Shown here one piece after another: positions 26,983 to 35,759 of a stretch of DNA of 64,000 bases. How positions within the stretch are numbered: position 1 is the stretch's first letter; every line of letters begins with the position of its first letter. The DNA is from Lachnospiraceae bacterium (GTDB lineage Bacteria > Bacillota_A > Clostridia > Lachnospirales > Lachnospiraceae): contig CAAFOY010000039.1 of NCBI GenBank assembly GCA_900764695.1, positions 11,253-75,252 on the forward strand, in the 5' to 3' direction. A program made the translations under genes and the position numbers. The notes below the pieces were generated by a model. That model saw nothing but the letters and a program-made list of their open reading frames with translations. It was not told the DNA's origin and made no database searches.

Positions 26983-27100
26983 TTGACATAACAAATAAAC
27001 AATATTAATATATCAAAGGATTAAAACCTTTAAGGGGTGGATTTTTAGAGAGAAATCTTTTTTCGCCACACAATTACAGAAGTAGTTGTGTGGCTTTATT
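26983..27100 (+). promoter_or_regulatory. Promoter and terminated leader upstream of second MATE gene
   Basis: Consensus promoter TTGACA (26983-26988)-N17-TAATAT (27006-27011). The leader has a small AAAGG/CCTTT hairpin, a GATTT/AAATC hairpin, then a terminator GCCACACAA (27065-27073) / TTGTGTGGC (27086-27094) with a T-rich tail. All of this precedes the start at 27141, so expression requires read-through. The ligand or signal is unknown. The rest of the 296-bp gap shows no other feature. Confidence 0.55.
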
Positions 27101-27140
27101 ATTGTTATAAACAATTAGCAAAAAAGAAAGGTAGGATAAA

Positions 27141-28478
27141 ATGGATCAGAGTTTTATGAAAGAAAAGAAAATTTTGCCTTTAGTATTGTCGATGTCACTG
27201 CCTATGGTTATTTCAATGGCAGTAAATGCAATGTATAACATAGTAGACAGTTTCTTTGTGGCAAAATTAAGCGAGAACGCAATGACATCTTTGGCACTTG
27301 TGTACCCTGTCCAGAACATAATAACGTCAATTGGTGTTGGTATAGGAATTGGAATAAATTCGACAGTTGCATATTATCTTGGAGCGCAGGATAAGAAAAT
27401 GGCAAATAAAGCAACTACTCAGGGTGTTGTAATGAATTTCATACATGGTTTGTTGTTAACAATTCTTTGTACAGCTTTTATGCCGGCATTTTTAAAAATG
27501 TTTACAAATAACCAAAACATAATTGACATGTCCTTAGAATATGCAAATATAGTATTTATGTTCAGCGTGGCAAGCACTGTGGGAATTACATTGGAAAAGA
27601 TTTTTCAGGCTGTAGGGCAAATGAAAGTTTCCATGTTTAGTATGATTTGTGGATTTGCAACAAATATAATTCTGGATCCTTTAATGATATTTGGAATAGG
27701 TCCGTTTCCTAAAATGGGAATTTCAGGTGCAGCTTATGCAACAGGAATAGGACAGGTGATTTCGTTATTAGTTTACATAATTGTGTATTTTGCGAGACCA
27801 ATTCCTGTAAAAATAGAAAGAAAATCATTAAAGCCTGATTTTAAATTGTTAAAGAGATTATATGGAATAGGAATTCCGGCAACATTAAATATGGCATTAC
27901 CGTCATTTTTAATATCTGCGTTAAACGGAATCCTCGCAGAATTTTCAGACAAATATGTACTTGTACTTGGGGTTTATTATAAACTTCAGACATTTATCTA
28001 TCTTAGTGCAAATGGAATTATACAGGGAATCAGACCACTTGTTGGATACAACTATGGAGCAGGTGAGCATAAGCGTGTAGAGAAGATTTATCGCACGACA
28101 TTAAAATTAACAGCTTTAATAATGGCGCTCGGAATGTTGCTCTCATGGATTATTCCATCTCAGCTTATAGGTTTGTTTACCACAAATCCTGAAACAATCC
28201 GAATTGGTGTCTTGGCACTTCATATAATTAGTTTTGGATTTATAATTTCTGCAGTATCAGTTACTTCCAGTGGAGCATTAGAAGGCTTAGGAATGGGAAA
28301 TCCTTCATTGATGATATCATTACTTCGTTATGTGATAGTGATTATACCGACAGCTTTTATTTTAAGCCGGTTTATGGGAGCAAACGGAGTGTGGATGTCA
28401 TTTGTCATAGCAGAATTTGCAACAGGAATTATTTCGTATTTTATTTATCAGAAATATGCTAAGAAAACTATTGAATAG
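27141..28478 (+). CDS. MATE family efflux transporter (2)
   Basis: 445 residues with a 12-helix MATE layout. The start (MKEKKILPLVLSMSLPMVI) and NAMYNIVDSFFVAKLSENA match the NorM/DinF-type core. It is only distantly similar to the MATE protein at 22216, so this is not a recent duplication. GAAAGGTAGG supplies the RBS. The leader suggests transcriptional attenuation. Substrate unknown. Confidence 0.9.
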   Translation: MDQSFMKEKKILPLVLSMSLPMVISMAVNAMYNIVDSFFVAKLSENAMTSLALVYPVQNIITSIGVGIGIGINSTVAYYLGAQDKKMANKATTQGVVMNFIHGLLLTILCTAFMPAFLKMFTNNQNIIDMSLEYANIVFMFSVASTVGITLEKIFQAVGQMKVSMFSMICGFATNIILDPLMIFGIGPFPKMGISGAAYATGIGQVISLLVYIIVYFARPIPVKIERKSLKPDFKLLKRLYGIGIPATLNMALPSFLISALNGILAEFSDKYVLVLGVYYKLQTFIYLSANGIIQGIRPLVGYNYGAGEHKRVEKIYRTTLKLTALIMALGMLLSWIIPSQLIGLFTTNPETIRIGVLALHIISFGFIISAVSVTSSGALEGLGMGNPSLMISLLRYVIVIIPTAFILSRFMGANGVWMSFVIAEFATGIISYFIYQKYAKKTIE

Positions 28479-28632
28479 ATATACAATGATAGAATATGCG
28501 GTTATGAAATTAGATATTTAGATGCAAATCGAATTTGATAATTTGAGATTAGAAAAATTAGAAGGTGCAAAATCTAACAAGTATAGACAATAATTAGCCA
28601 AAAAAATTCAATTATTTTGCAAAGCATTATAG

Positions 28633-28638
28633 TATAAT
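28633..28638 (+). promoter_or_regulatory. -10 box of the lipoprotein gene
   Basis: TATAAT at 28633-28638 with a weak -35 (TTCAAT, 20 bp upstream), 31 bp before the first codon. Confidence 0.45.
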
Positions 28639-28669
28639 GTGTTCATATATTTTATAAAGGGGGTTAAAA

Positions 28670-29119
28670 ATGAATAGAAAAAGAATAATTGCTTCAACAA
28701 TTACTATTTTAATAATTTCAGGATTGCTTGTTGGATGCAATGAACCAAAGAATAAAATGAAGATGAGTAACGTAAGATATATGGAAGACGATGAAAGTCA
28801 GAATGAAATAAGGACATTAAAGAAATGGCCGGATAATAGCTTTACAGAAGGTTTTCCGGAACTCAATAATGCAGACTCATATTCTTATACGGAAGATAAA
28901 GAGAATAAAATGTATTCACTGTTTATAGATGGTATAAGCAAGAAAGAGATTGAAGAGTACATAGAAAAATTACAAAGTTCCGGAGTCGAAACTGTAGGAT
29001 ATATTCATGATGATAAAAATAAATATGAAATGATAGAATACACGGGAACAAAGGATAATGTTTCAATATCAATCTCATTTTCTGATAATGGATGTGTAAT
29101 TGGTTTTATGGAACAGTAA
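28670..29119 (+). CDS. Small lipoprotein of unknown function
   Basis: 149 residues. A signal peptide (basic MNRKRIIAS, then a hydrophobic stretch) ends in the lipobox LLVGC, so Cys23 is lipidated and the protein is held at the outer face of the membrane. The mature part is acidic, with no domain I recognise. AAAGGGGG is the RBS. It is monocistronic, and the nearest neighbours give no functional clue. Confidence 0.75.
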   Translation: MNRKRIIASTITILIISGLLVGCNEPKNKMKMSNVRYMEDDESQNEIRTLKKWPDNSFTEGFPELNNADSYSYTEDKENKMYSLFIDGISKKEIEEYIEKLQSSGVETVGYIHDDKNKYEMIEYTGTKDNVSISISFSDNGCVIGFMEQ

Positions 29120-29271
29120 TGCAACATAATGATGCCAGGATAAAAAGACCTAAGAACACATGAACTTGCTCATAAATGGGTGAAAGACTTTGTAACTCGT
29201 TACGATATGAAAATCAAAGTTGTGGCTTTTGACCACAACATCATAAAATATAAAATTTATAAAGAGTTAAA

Positions 29272-29325
29272 AAAATTACCTTAAGAAAAAGTATTTGAGC
29301 TTAGTCTTAAGGTAAATTTTTTGTT
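29272..29325. terminator. Bidirectional terminator-like hairpin
   Basis: AAAATTACCTTAAG (29272-29285) pairs with CTTAAGGTAAATTTT (from 29306), with A-run and T-run flanks. A second perfect hairpin GTTGTGG/CCACAAC lies just upstream at ~29218-29238. Otherwise 29120-29590 is AT-rich without a gene. Confidence 0.7.
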
Positions 29326-29599
29326 ATGGAATTATAAAAGTAAAATAACATTGAAATATAAATATAATATTTGAAACCAGACCAAGATTAATCTCAAGGT
29401 TTAAATATCAGGAGCCAAAAAGTTTATCAAAGGTAATACTTAAGTATAATATTTAAAATAAAATCTCAACCCTTAAAATCCATAATTGTTAATTAATAAA
29501 CAAAGATAATATGCTAATTGTGCAAAATCACTAAAACAAGAAACGTTTTTATAAAAAAATAGGGCATAAATATTAGTAAATATGCTTTGAATGTAAATA

Positions 29600-29628
29600 T
29601 TGACAAATAAAATAAACAATGTTATTAT
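29600..29628 (+). promoter_or_regulatory. Promoter of the sugar ABC transporter operon
   Basis: TTGACA (29600-29605)-N17-TATTAT (29623-29628). The operator begins two bases after the -10 box. Confidence 0.8.
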
Positions 29629-29630
29629 TA

Positions 29631-29644
29631 GTTTAACGTTAAAC
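29631..29644. promoter_or_regulatory. LacI-type operator O1 (ABC operon)
   Basis: Perfect palindrome GTTTAACGTTAAAC with the central CG typical of LacI-family sites, placed across the expected transcription start. Confidence 0.8.
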
Positions 29645-29730
29645 GGTATAACAAACTTACAAATTAGTTTATAGTTCTTTTGATTGGGGAGTTTGTAGAA
29701 GGCACGTTGGTATATTATATTCTTAATTGA

Positions 29731-29744
29731 GTTTAACGTTAAAC
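29731..29744. promoter_or_regulatory. LacI-type operator O2 (ABC operon)
   Basis: Identical GTTTAACGTTAAAC, exactly 100 bp downstream of O1, in the 5' UTR. This spacing would allow looping or a roadblock. Confidence 0.8.
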
Positions 29745-29786
29745 TTGGTTAATATATTATTATATAATGTAGAAGGGAGTATTTAT

Positions 29787-31211
29787 ATGAGAAAGAAACA
29801 GTTACTTAGTTTGGCATTAATTGCCGCGTTGACAACAACAATGTTTGCAGGATGTGGAAGTTCAGGAGACAAGGATTCAGCCAAGAAAAAGGCAGAGAAA
29901 GAGGGAAAGACAGTTCTCTCATTAGGAATCTGGCCATCAGCGGATTTGGTTGATGATGTTAAGAACTTTGAAAAGTATGCTAAGACAATGAATGAACAGC
30001 ATAGCGATGTATATGTTGAACCGGCAAGTTATACATATGCAACAGATACATTCGTATCATTAGCAGAATCAGGAAACTGTCCTACAATTTTTCAAACATG
30101 GTTTACAGAACCAAAGAAGTTAATTAAACAGGGGTTGGTAGCAGATGTTACTGATATTCTTAAAGAAAGAGGATGGATTGATGATATGAGTCCATCAGTA
30201 TTATCTCTTATGTCAGATGAAAATGGTCACGTATATGGTGTTCCAAGAGATGCTTATGCATTAGGACTTATGTGTAATGTAGAATTATTTGAAGAAGCAG
30301 GACTTGTCGATGACAATGGTATTCCAAAGTTCCCACAGACATGGGATGAACTTGCTAAGGATGCTAAAATTATTAAAGATAAGACAGGAGCTGCAGGCCT
30401 TTGCTTATTGGCAAAAGATAATTCAGGCGGATGGCATTTTTCTAATATTGCATGGTGCTTTGGCGCTACATTGTGTACAGATAATGGCGACGGAACATAC
30501 ACTTCACACTTAGATTCAACAGAAGCTGTTGCAGCTATGGAATATGTATATGATTTGAAATGGAAATATGATGTTTTAACAGCTGATCCAACAGCAGAAG
30601 ATTGGGCATCAGGATTCCAGCAGTTAGGAACAGGTGCAGCAGCAATGTACATCGCAGCTAATGATGCAGTTGCACAACCAACACAGGTTAACGGATTGCC
30701 AACAGATAAGTTGGCAATGGGAGCAATTCCAGCCGGACCTAATGGTGATCAGTATTCATTAACAGGTGGTACACCTTATATGTTCTCTAAGGATGCAACA
30801 AAAGAAGAAATTAATGCAGCTTTAGATTTCCTTGAAATTATGGGTAAATCTCCTGTAGTTAATGATACAAGTATTGAAGGTAAACAGGCAGATGCAGCTA
30901 ACCGTGTATCAAACGGAGTTCCTGTAATTAAATCATTCCCATGCTGGATTAATCAGGATTATGTAGATGCTGAACAGAAGGTTATTGATGAATACAAGAA
31001 CGTTGACTCAGCGCTTTATGATTCATATTTCGAAAAGACTGGAGCTGAAGGTAACTTAAGAGCGGAAGAACCGGGAGATACACAGTCAATGTACAAGGAA
31101 CTCACAAAAGTTCTTCAGGAAGTTGTTACAAAGAAAGATTGTAATGTAGAAGAACTTATGAAGACAGCAAATGAAAATTATCAGAAAGTTTTAGACAAAT
31201 TAAACAAATAG
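29787..31211 (+). CDS. Sugar ABC transporter substrate-binding lipoprotein
   Basis: 474 residues from the ATG at 29787 (AAGGGAG 7 nt upstream; an earlier in-frame ATG-less extension is not supported). The signal peptide ends in the lipobox MFAGC. The mature part is an extracellular solute-binding protein of the family 1/MalE type (LSLGIWPSADLVDD start, YGVPRDAYALGLMCN and PTAEDWASGFQQLGTGAAAM segments). It is the first gene of a binding protein-permease-permease operon. Context with GH65 enzymes points to an alpha-gluco-oligosaccharide ligand (inference). Confidence 0.92.
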   Translation: MRKKQLLSLALIAALTTTMFAGCGSSGDKDSAKKKAEKEGKTVLSLGIWPSADLVDDVKNFEKYAKTMNEQHSDVYVEPASYTYATDTFVSLAESGNCPTIFQTWFTEPKKLIKQGLVADVTDILKERGWIDDMSPSVLSLMSDENGHVYGVPRDAYALGLMCNVELFEEAGLVDDNGIPKFPQTWDELAKDAKIIKDKTGAAGLCLLAKDNSGGWHFSNIAWCFGATLCTDNGDGTYTSHLDSTEAVAAMEYVYDLKWKYDVLTADPTAEDWASGFQQLGTGAAAMYIAANDAVAQPTQVNGLPTDKLAMGAIPAGPNGDQYSLTGGTPYMFSKDATKEEINAALDFLEIMGKSPVVNDTSIEGKQADAANRVSNGVPVIKSFPCWINQDYVDAEQKVIDEYKNVDSALYDSYFEKTGAEGNLRAEEPGDTQSMYKELTKVLQEVVTKKDCNVEELMKTANENYQKVLDKLNK

Positions 31212-31225
31212 AATATTACCAAGGA

Positions 31226-31262
31226 AGGGTGGGCGACTAGTCCGGTTGCCTGCCCTTTTTCT
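31226..31262 (+). terminator. Intra-operon terminator after the binding-protein gene
   Basis: AGGGTGGGCGAC pairs with GTTGCCTGCCCT and is followed by TTTTT. Partial termination here would give more binding protein than permease, as is common in such operons. Confidence 0.75.
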
Positions 31263-31383
31263 AAAAACAGGAGAAGGTTTTACTATAAAATTAAGGAAAC
31301 AGAATTGTTTTCTACAAATGTTTCAGAAAATTAGCTACTGACTAAAGGTGAGGGCAATACATATTATGTGAGGAGGTTTCCAG

Positions 31384-32307
31384 GTGAAAAGTAAACAACA
31401 AGTTCAAACAAAACAAACAAATTATAAACCTAAAAAACATAAATTTTCTAAGAGAGATTTACTGGGATGGTGCGTAATGCTCCCATCAATATTGTTATTC
31501 ACATTCTTTGTTTGGGAACCGCTACTTGAAAGCGTGAGATTATCGCTATTTTCAGCAAAGGGAGTTCAGCTCCAGGAGTTTGTTGGGTTAGACAATTATA
31601 TAACAGTAATTAATAACGTTAGTTTTAAAGCAGCGTTTCTAAACACATTTAAGTACATAGGATGGTCCTTGATTATAGGATTTTTTGTACCGATTATTTT
31701 GGCAATATTCATCAGTGAGACCGTTAGAGGAAAGAGCTTTTTCAGATTTGCAGTTTATTTTCCAAATATGATTCCGGGAATGGCTGTTTCACTTCTTTGG
31801 GTTTATTTCTTCAAACCGGGTCCTACAGGTGTTTTAAATATTTTACTATCTAAATGTGGTATAGAGCCACAGGTATGGTTAAACAATGCAGCGTTGGTTA
31901 TCCCGTTGATTATTATAGCAATGACATGGAAAAGTGCAGGCTCCACATCCCTTATTTATATGGCGGGAATAAGTGGAATTAATCCGGAATATTACGAGGC
32001 TGCTGCAATTGATGGAGCGGGTGTATTCCAAAGAATTTTCCATGTAACTCTTCCTTGCATCTTAAGCTTAGGAAAGACAATGCTTATTCTTCAGGTTATT
32101 TCCGTATTCCAGATTTTATATGAACCATTAGTTTTGACAAATGGTGGACCAAATAATGCAAGTTTATCAATAATGCTTTTGGTTTACCAGTATGCGTTTA
32201 CTGAATTTAATTATCCATGTGCGGCAGCGTTATCGGTAATGATTTGTATAGTATTAATTTTGTTGAGTGGATTGTATATGTTCTTAACAAGAAAGAAAGA
32301 TGATTAG
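31384..32307 (+). CDS. Sugar ABC transporter permease (MalF-like)
   Basis: 307 residues from a GTG with AGGAGG 8 nt upstream. Six membrane helices. The permease EAA loop is YYEAAAIDGAGVFQRIFHVTLP, the site that docks the ATPase. No ATP-binding subunit is encoded in this operon; Firmicute importers of this type usually share a MsmK-like ATPase encoded elsewhere. Its 3' end sits just before the RBS of the next permease. Confidence 0.93.
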   Translation: MKSKQQVQTKQTNYKPKKHKFSKRDLLGWCVMLPSILLFTFFVWEPLLESVRLSLFSAKGVQLQEFVGLDNYITVINNVSFKAAFLNTFKYIGWSLIIGFFVPIILAIFISETVRGKSFFRFAVYFPNMIPGMAVSLLWVYFFKPGPTGVLNILLSKCGIEPQVWLNNAALVIPLIIIAMTWKSAGSTSLIYMAGISGINPEYYEAAAIDGAGVFQRIFHVTLPCILSLGKTMLILQVISVFQILYEPLVLTNGGPNNASLSIMLLVYQYAFTEFNYPCAAALSVMICIVLILLSGLYMFLTRKKDD

Positions 32308-32320
32308 GAGGAAAAGGCTG

Positions 32321-33199
32321 ATGTATTTTAATAAGTATGCAGACAAAACAGACGGTGCCATCAGAGGCTTTGACGTTAAGTCGACAAAAGTAAAAATAAT
32401 CTGCCTATTCTTCGTGGCAGTATGTATTATATTTGCAATAGTTGCAATGTTCCCTGCAATATGGGTATTTTTATCAGGATTTAAAGATTTAAAAGAGTTG
32501 ACAAGAGAAGCAACATTGTTCCCTAAATCATTTAATTTCTCAGGGTTTAAGGAAACATGGGATAAATTAAATTTCGGATTGTATTACAAGAACTCATTCA
32601 TCATGGTTATTGGTTCAGTTATATGTGCAATTATTTTTAATGGAATTTTAGCATATGGACTTGCCATATTAAAACCAAAAGGATATCAGATTATAAATGG
32701 TCTTGTAATGTGGAGTCTTTTGATTCCTGCTACAACCAGTGTAGTTGCTTTATTTGTAAATATTAATAGAATTGGTTTAAATAAGTCATTCATTCCATTG
32801 TGGCTTGCATATGGAGCAAATGCCTTTTGGGTAGTTTTATTCAAAGAATTCTTTGAAGGACTTCCACCTGAACTTATTGAGGCTGCAAGATTAGATGGAT
32901 GTAATGTAGTACAGGTATTCTACAAAATTGTATTACCTTTATCAAAGCCAATCATCATGGTAATCGTAATTTTTGCGGTTACGGCAGCGTGGTCAGATTT
33001 CCTTCTTCCATATTTGATTTTAAATGGATCAGGAAAAGAAACAGTTATGGTTAAGTTGTATACATATTCAACTTCAAGAACAACAGCGATAGATATGATT
33101 AGAGCAATCTTCTTCTCGCTGATACCACCTACAATTCTGTTTTCTATATTCCAGAAACAGATTACAGATGGTGCAGCCGGTGGGGCTGTAAAGGGTTAA
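32321..33199 (+). CDS. Sugar ABC transporter permease (MalG-like)
   Basis: 292 residues from the ATG at 32321, preferred over the ATG at 32300 because AGGAGG (32306-32311) lies between them at correct spacing. Membrane protein with the EAA loop LIEAARLDGCNVVQVFYKIVLP. It pairs with the permease at 31384 in the importer. Confidence 0.93.
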   Translation: MYFNKYADKTDGAIRGFDVKSTKVKIICLFFVAVCIIFAIVAMFPAIWVFLSGFKDLKELTREATLFPKSFNFSGFKETWDKLNFGLYYKNSFIMVIGSVICAIIFNGILAYGLAILKPKGYQIINGLVMWSLLIPATTSVVALFVNINRIGLNKSFIPLWLAYGANAFWVVLFKEFFEGLPPELIEAARLDGCNVVQVFYKIVLPLSKPIIMVIVIFAVTAAWSDFLLPYLILNGSGKETVMVKLYTYSTSRTTAIDMIRAIFFSLIPPTILFSIFQKQITDGAAGGAVKG

Positions 33200-33297
33200 G
33201 ATATTTGGATACTAACATCCCCTTACGTTAGTAAAAAATATATTTGATAAAGATTATTTCTGTATAAAACTGACAGTAATAATCTGAAATGATGTGA

Positions 33298-33355
33298 GCT
33301 GTCGGCAATTTCCTCCGTGGTTTAGAAAGACCATGTTTCTCATATTGTCGACAGC
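33298..33355 (+). other. Long imperfect hairpin upstream of first GH65 gene
   Basis: GCTGTCGGCAAT (33298-33309) pairs with ATTGTCGACAGC (33344-33355), enclosing an inner GTGGTTT/AGACCATG hairpin. No T-run follows and the GH65 RBS is 10 bp downstream, so it looks like an mRNA processing or stability element rather than a terminator. Confidence 0.5.
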
Positions 33356-33376
33356 AGGAAAAGATGGAGAAGAATT

Positions 33377-35692
33377 ATGGCGAAAATAGCAGATAAATAT
33401 TTTAAAGTGGATTCTTGGAAAATAATTGAAGAGGGTTTTAATCCGGATTACGGAGAAGTATCAGAATCTATATTTTCATTAGGAAATGAATATATGGGAG
33501 TTAGAGGATATTTTGAAGAAGGATATAATGGACCAAAGTTAATCGGAAGTTATTTTAATGGAATATATGAAAGAACAAAACCGGATTACGGACATTATAA
33601 AGGTATTGTAGATTTTACTGAATATATGGTTAATTCCGTTGACTGGTTATATACAAGAATATGTGTTGATGGGGAAGAATTAGAAATTTCCAAAGCAGAT
33701 ATCTCAGAATTTGTTCGTGAATTAGATATGCGAAACGGAGTATTAACCCGTTCATTTATATGGAACTTATCAAATGGAAAAAAGTTAAAAATTTCTTTTG
33801 AAAGAATCCTTTCAATGACTGATGTACAGGTTGGTGCACAAAGAGTTAAGCTTACGGCATTAAATTTTGATGGAGATGTGGAAATAAAATCAGGACTTGA
33901 TTTTTCCAATCCACATTGTATGCAGAGAATGAACATGTGGGAAATAAAAGATACATTACATAAGTCAGGAAAGAACGCATTTGTCGGAATAGAAGGTGAA
34001 ACACTTCATACACAGCAAAGAGTATTTAGCGCATGTGCAATAAAAGCGGATGTGAATGAGTTTGACAATGTTAAGGAACAAAAAAAGGCAGTTGTTAAAT
34101 TTAATCTTTCATTAAAACAGAATGAAGAAAAAATATTTGAAAAGATAGTTAAGAATTTTACATTAAAGGAAGAAAAAGAAGAAAATAAATTCCGTGAAGA
34201 TGTAAAGGCAGTATATGAAGAATTTGAAACAGAAAAGGAAAATGACATAAGTGCTATGTCATTTGAACAGATAAAAGAAGATAGCACTAAGTGGTGGAAA
34301 GAAATCTGGGAAACATCTGATGTCACAATAGACGGAGATGAAGAAAACCAGCAGGGAATCAGATTCTGTATTTTCCAGTTATTCCAGACTTATCACGGTG
34401 CAGTAAAAGGCACAAATATTGGTGCAAAAGGATTAACAGGCGAAGCATACAATGGAAATGCTTTTTGGGATACGGAAACATATTGCTTACCGTTCTTCCT
34501 TTTTAATAACAAAGAAGCAGCTCAGAATCTTCTTTATTTCAGATATAAGACATTAGATGAAGCGAGAGAAAGAGCAAAGGCATTAGATTGTGAAGGCGCA
34601 TTTTATCCAATAGCGACAATAAGCGGTAAGGAATGTTGTAATTTATGGCAACATGCAAGCTTACAGCTTCAGGCATCTACAGCAGTTGCGTATGGTATTT
34701 GGTTCTATGAAAAACTGTATCAGGATGAAGAGTTTATGACACAGTATGGATTAGAAATGTTAATTGAAATATCGAGAATGTTAGTTACCCGTGGTGATTT
34801 CTCGCAGGATGGCAAATATGGTTATTACTGCGTAATGGGACCTGATGAATTTCAGATGATGGTTCATAACAATTGCTACACGAATTTTATGGGTAAATTT
34901 ACATTAGATTTTACACTTAAAGTAATTGAAGATATTAAGAAAAATGATAAGAAGGCTTATGACGAAATAGTTGGAAAAATTAACTTCGATGAGTCAGAAA
35001 TGGACAAATGGAAAAAAGTTAGTGAATGTATGTACATTCCTTACCATGAAGATAGTCTTTTGTACGAACAGCATGAAGGATTCTTTAAACTTCCTCATTT
35101 GAATATTGATTCAATTCCAATTGAAGATTTCCCACTATATAATCATTGGTCCTATGACAGAATATATAGAAATGACATGATTAAACAACCGGATGTTTTA
35201 ATGTTTATGTTGTTATTTAATTCTCATTTTACAGAGGAACAGTTAAAGGTAAATTATGAATATTACGAACCTAGATGTATACATGAAAGTTCATTGTCAC
35301 CTTCAGTACATTCAATTTTAGCATCACAACTTCATAAAAAAGATGAAGCATATGATTTCTTTGGATTTGCTACAAGAATGGACTTGGATAACTATAACAG
35401 AAATACAAGAGAAGGTATACATACAACAAGTATTGCAGCAGCATGGATGAATATTATTTATGGATTTGGCGGACTTAGAACAGATGGAGATATTATTCAT
35501 ATTACACCTTCAATCCCACAAAACTGGAATAAGTACACTTTCAAAATCCATTATATGGGAGAAGTTATTGAAGTGATGGTTACTAAGGATAAAGTGGAAA
35601 TCAGTACTAAATATGGCAAAAATATTTTAGTTCAGGTTTATGATGAAAAAATTGAACTTGGAGAAGAAGCATATATTTGTGACGTCAAATAA
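33377..35692 (+). CDS. GH65 glycoside phosphorylase (1), possibly nigerose/kojibiose type
   Basis: 771 residues, cytoplasmic (no signal). GH65 inverting phosphorylases split alpha-glucobioses with phosphate to beta-glucose-1-phosphate and glucose. The catalytic acid lies in VMGPDEF (about residue 490, then HNNCYTN), and the phosphate site region shows KQPDV (about 600) and HESSLSPSVHS. The N-terminal beta-sandwich (FSLGNEYMGVRGYFEEGY) and (alpha/alpha)6 barrel order are normal. GPDEF with an HNN motif, rather than GPDEY/NNN, sets it apart from the second GH65 gene. Specificity (nigerose, kojibiose, trehalose, maltose) cannot be fixed by eye; the GH87 context favours nigerose. Confidence 0.88.
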   Translation: MAKIADKYFKVDSWKIIEEGFNPDYGEVSESIFSLGNEYMGVRGYFEEGYNGPKLIGSYFNGIYERTKPDYGHYKGIVDFTEYMVNSVDWLYTRICVDGEELEISKADISEFVRELDMRNGVLTRSFIWNLSNGKKLKISFERILSMTDVQVGAQRVKLTALNFDGDVEIKSGLDFSNPHCMQRMNMWEIKDTLHKSGKNAFVGIEGETLHTQQRVFSACAIKADVNEFDNVKEQKKAVVKFNLSLKQNEEKIFEKIVKNFTLKEEKEENKFREDVKAVYEEFETEKENDISAMSFEQIKEDSTKWWKEIWETSDVTIDGDEENQQGIRFCIFQLFQTYHGAVKGTNIGAKGLTGEAYNGNAFWDTETYCLPFFLFNNKEAAQNLLYFRYKTLDEARERAKALDCEGAFYPIATISGKECCNLWQHASLQLQASTAVAYGIWFYEKLYQDEEFMTQYGLEMLIEISRMLVTRGDFSQDGKYGYYCVMGPDEFQMMVHNNCYTNFMGKFTLDFTLKVIEDIKKNDKKAYDEIVGKINFDESEMDKWKKVSECMYIPYHEDSLLYEQHEGFFKLPHLNIDSIPIEDFPLYNHWSYDRIYRNDMIKQPDVLMFMLLFNSHFTEEQLKVNYEYYEPRCIHESSLSPSVHSILASQLHKKDEAYDFFGFATRMDLDNYNRNTREGIHTTSIAAAWMNIIYGFGGLRTDGDIIHITPSIPQNWNKYTFKIHYMGEVIEVMVTKDKVEISTKYGKNILVQVYDEKIELGEEAYICDVK

Positions 35693-35759
35693 AAATAAAT
35701 TTAATGCCGGGGCAGAATACAAAGTGTTTTGTCCCCGGACAAAAATGGGAGGTAAATAA

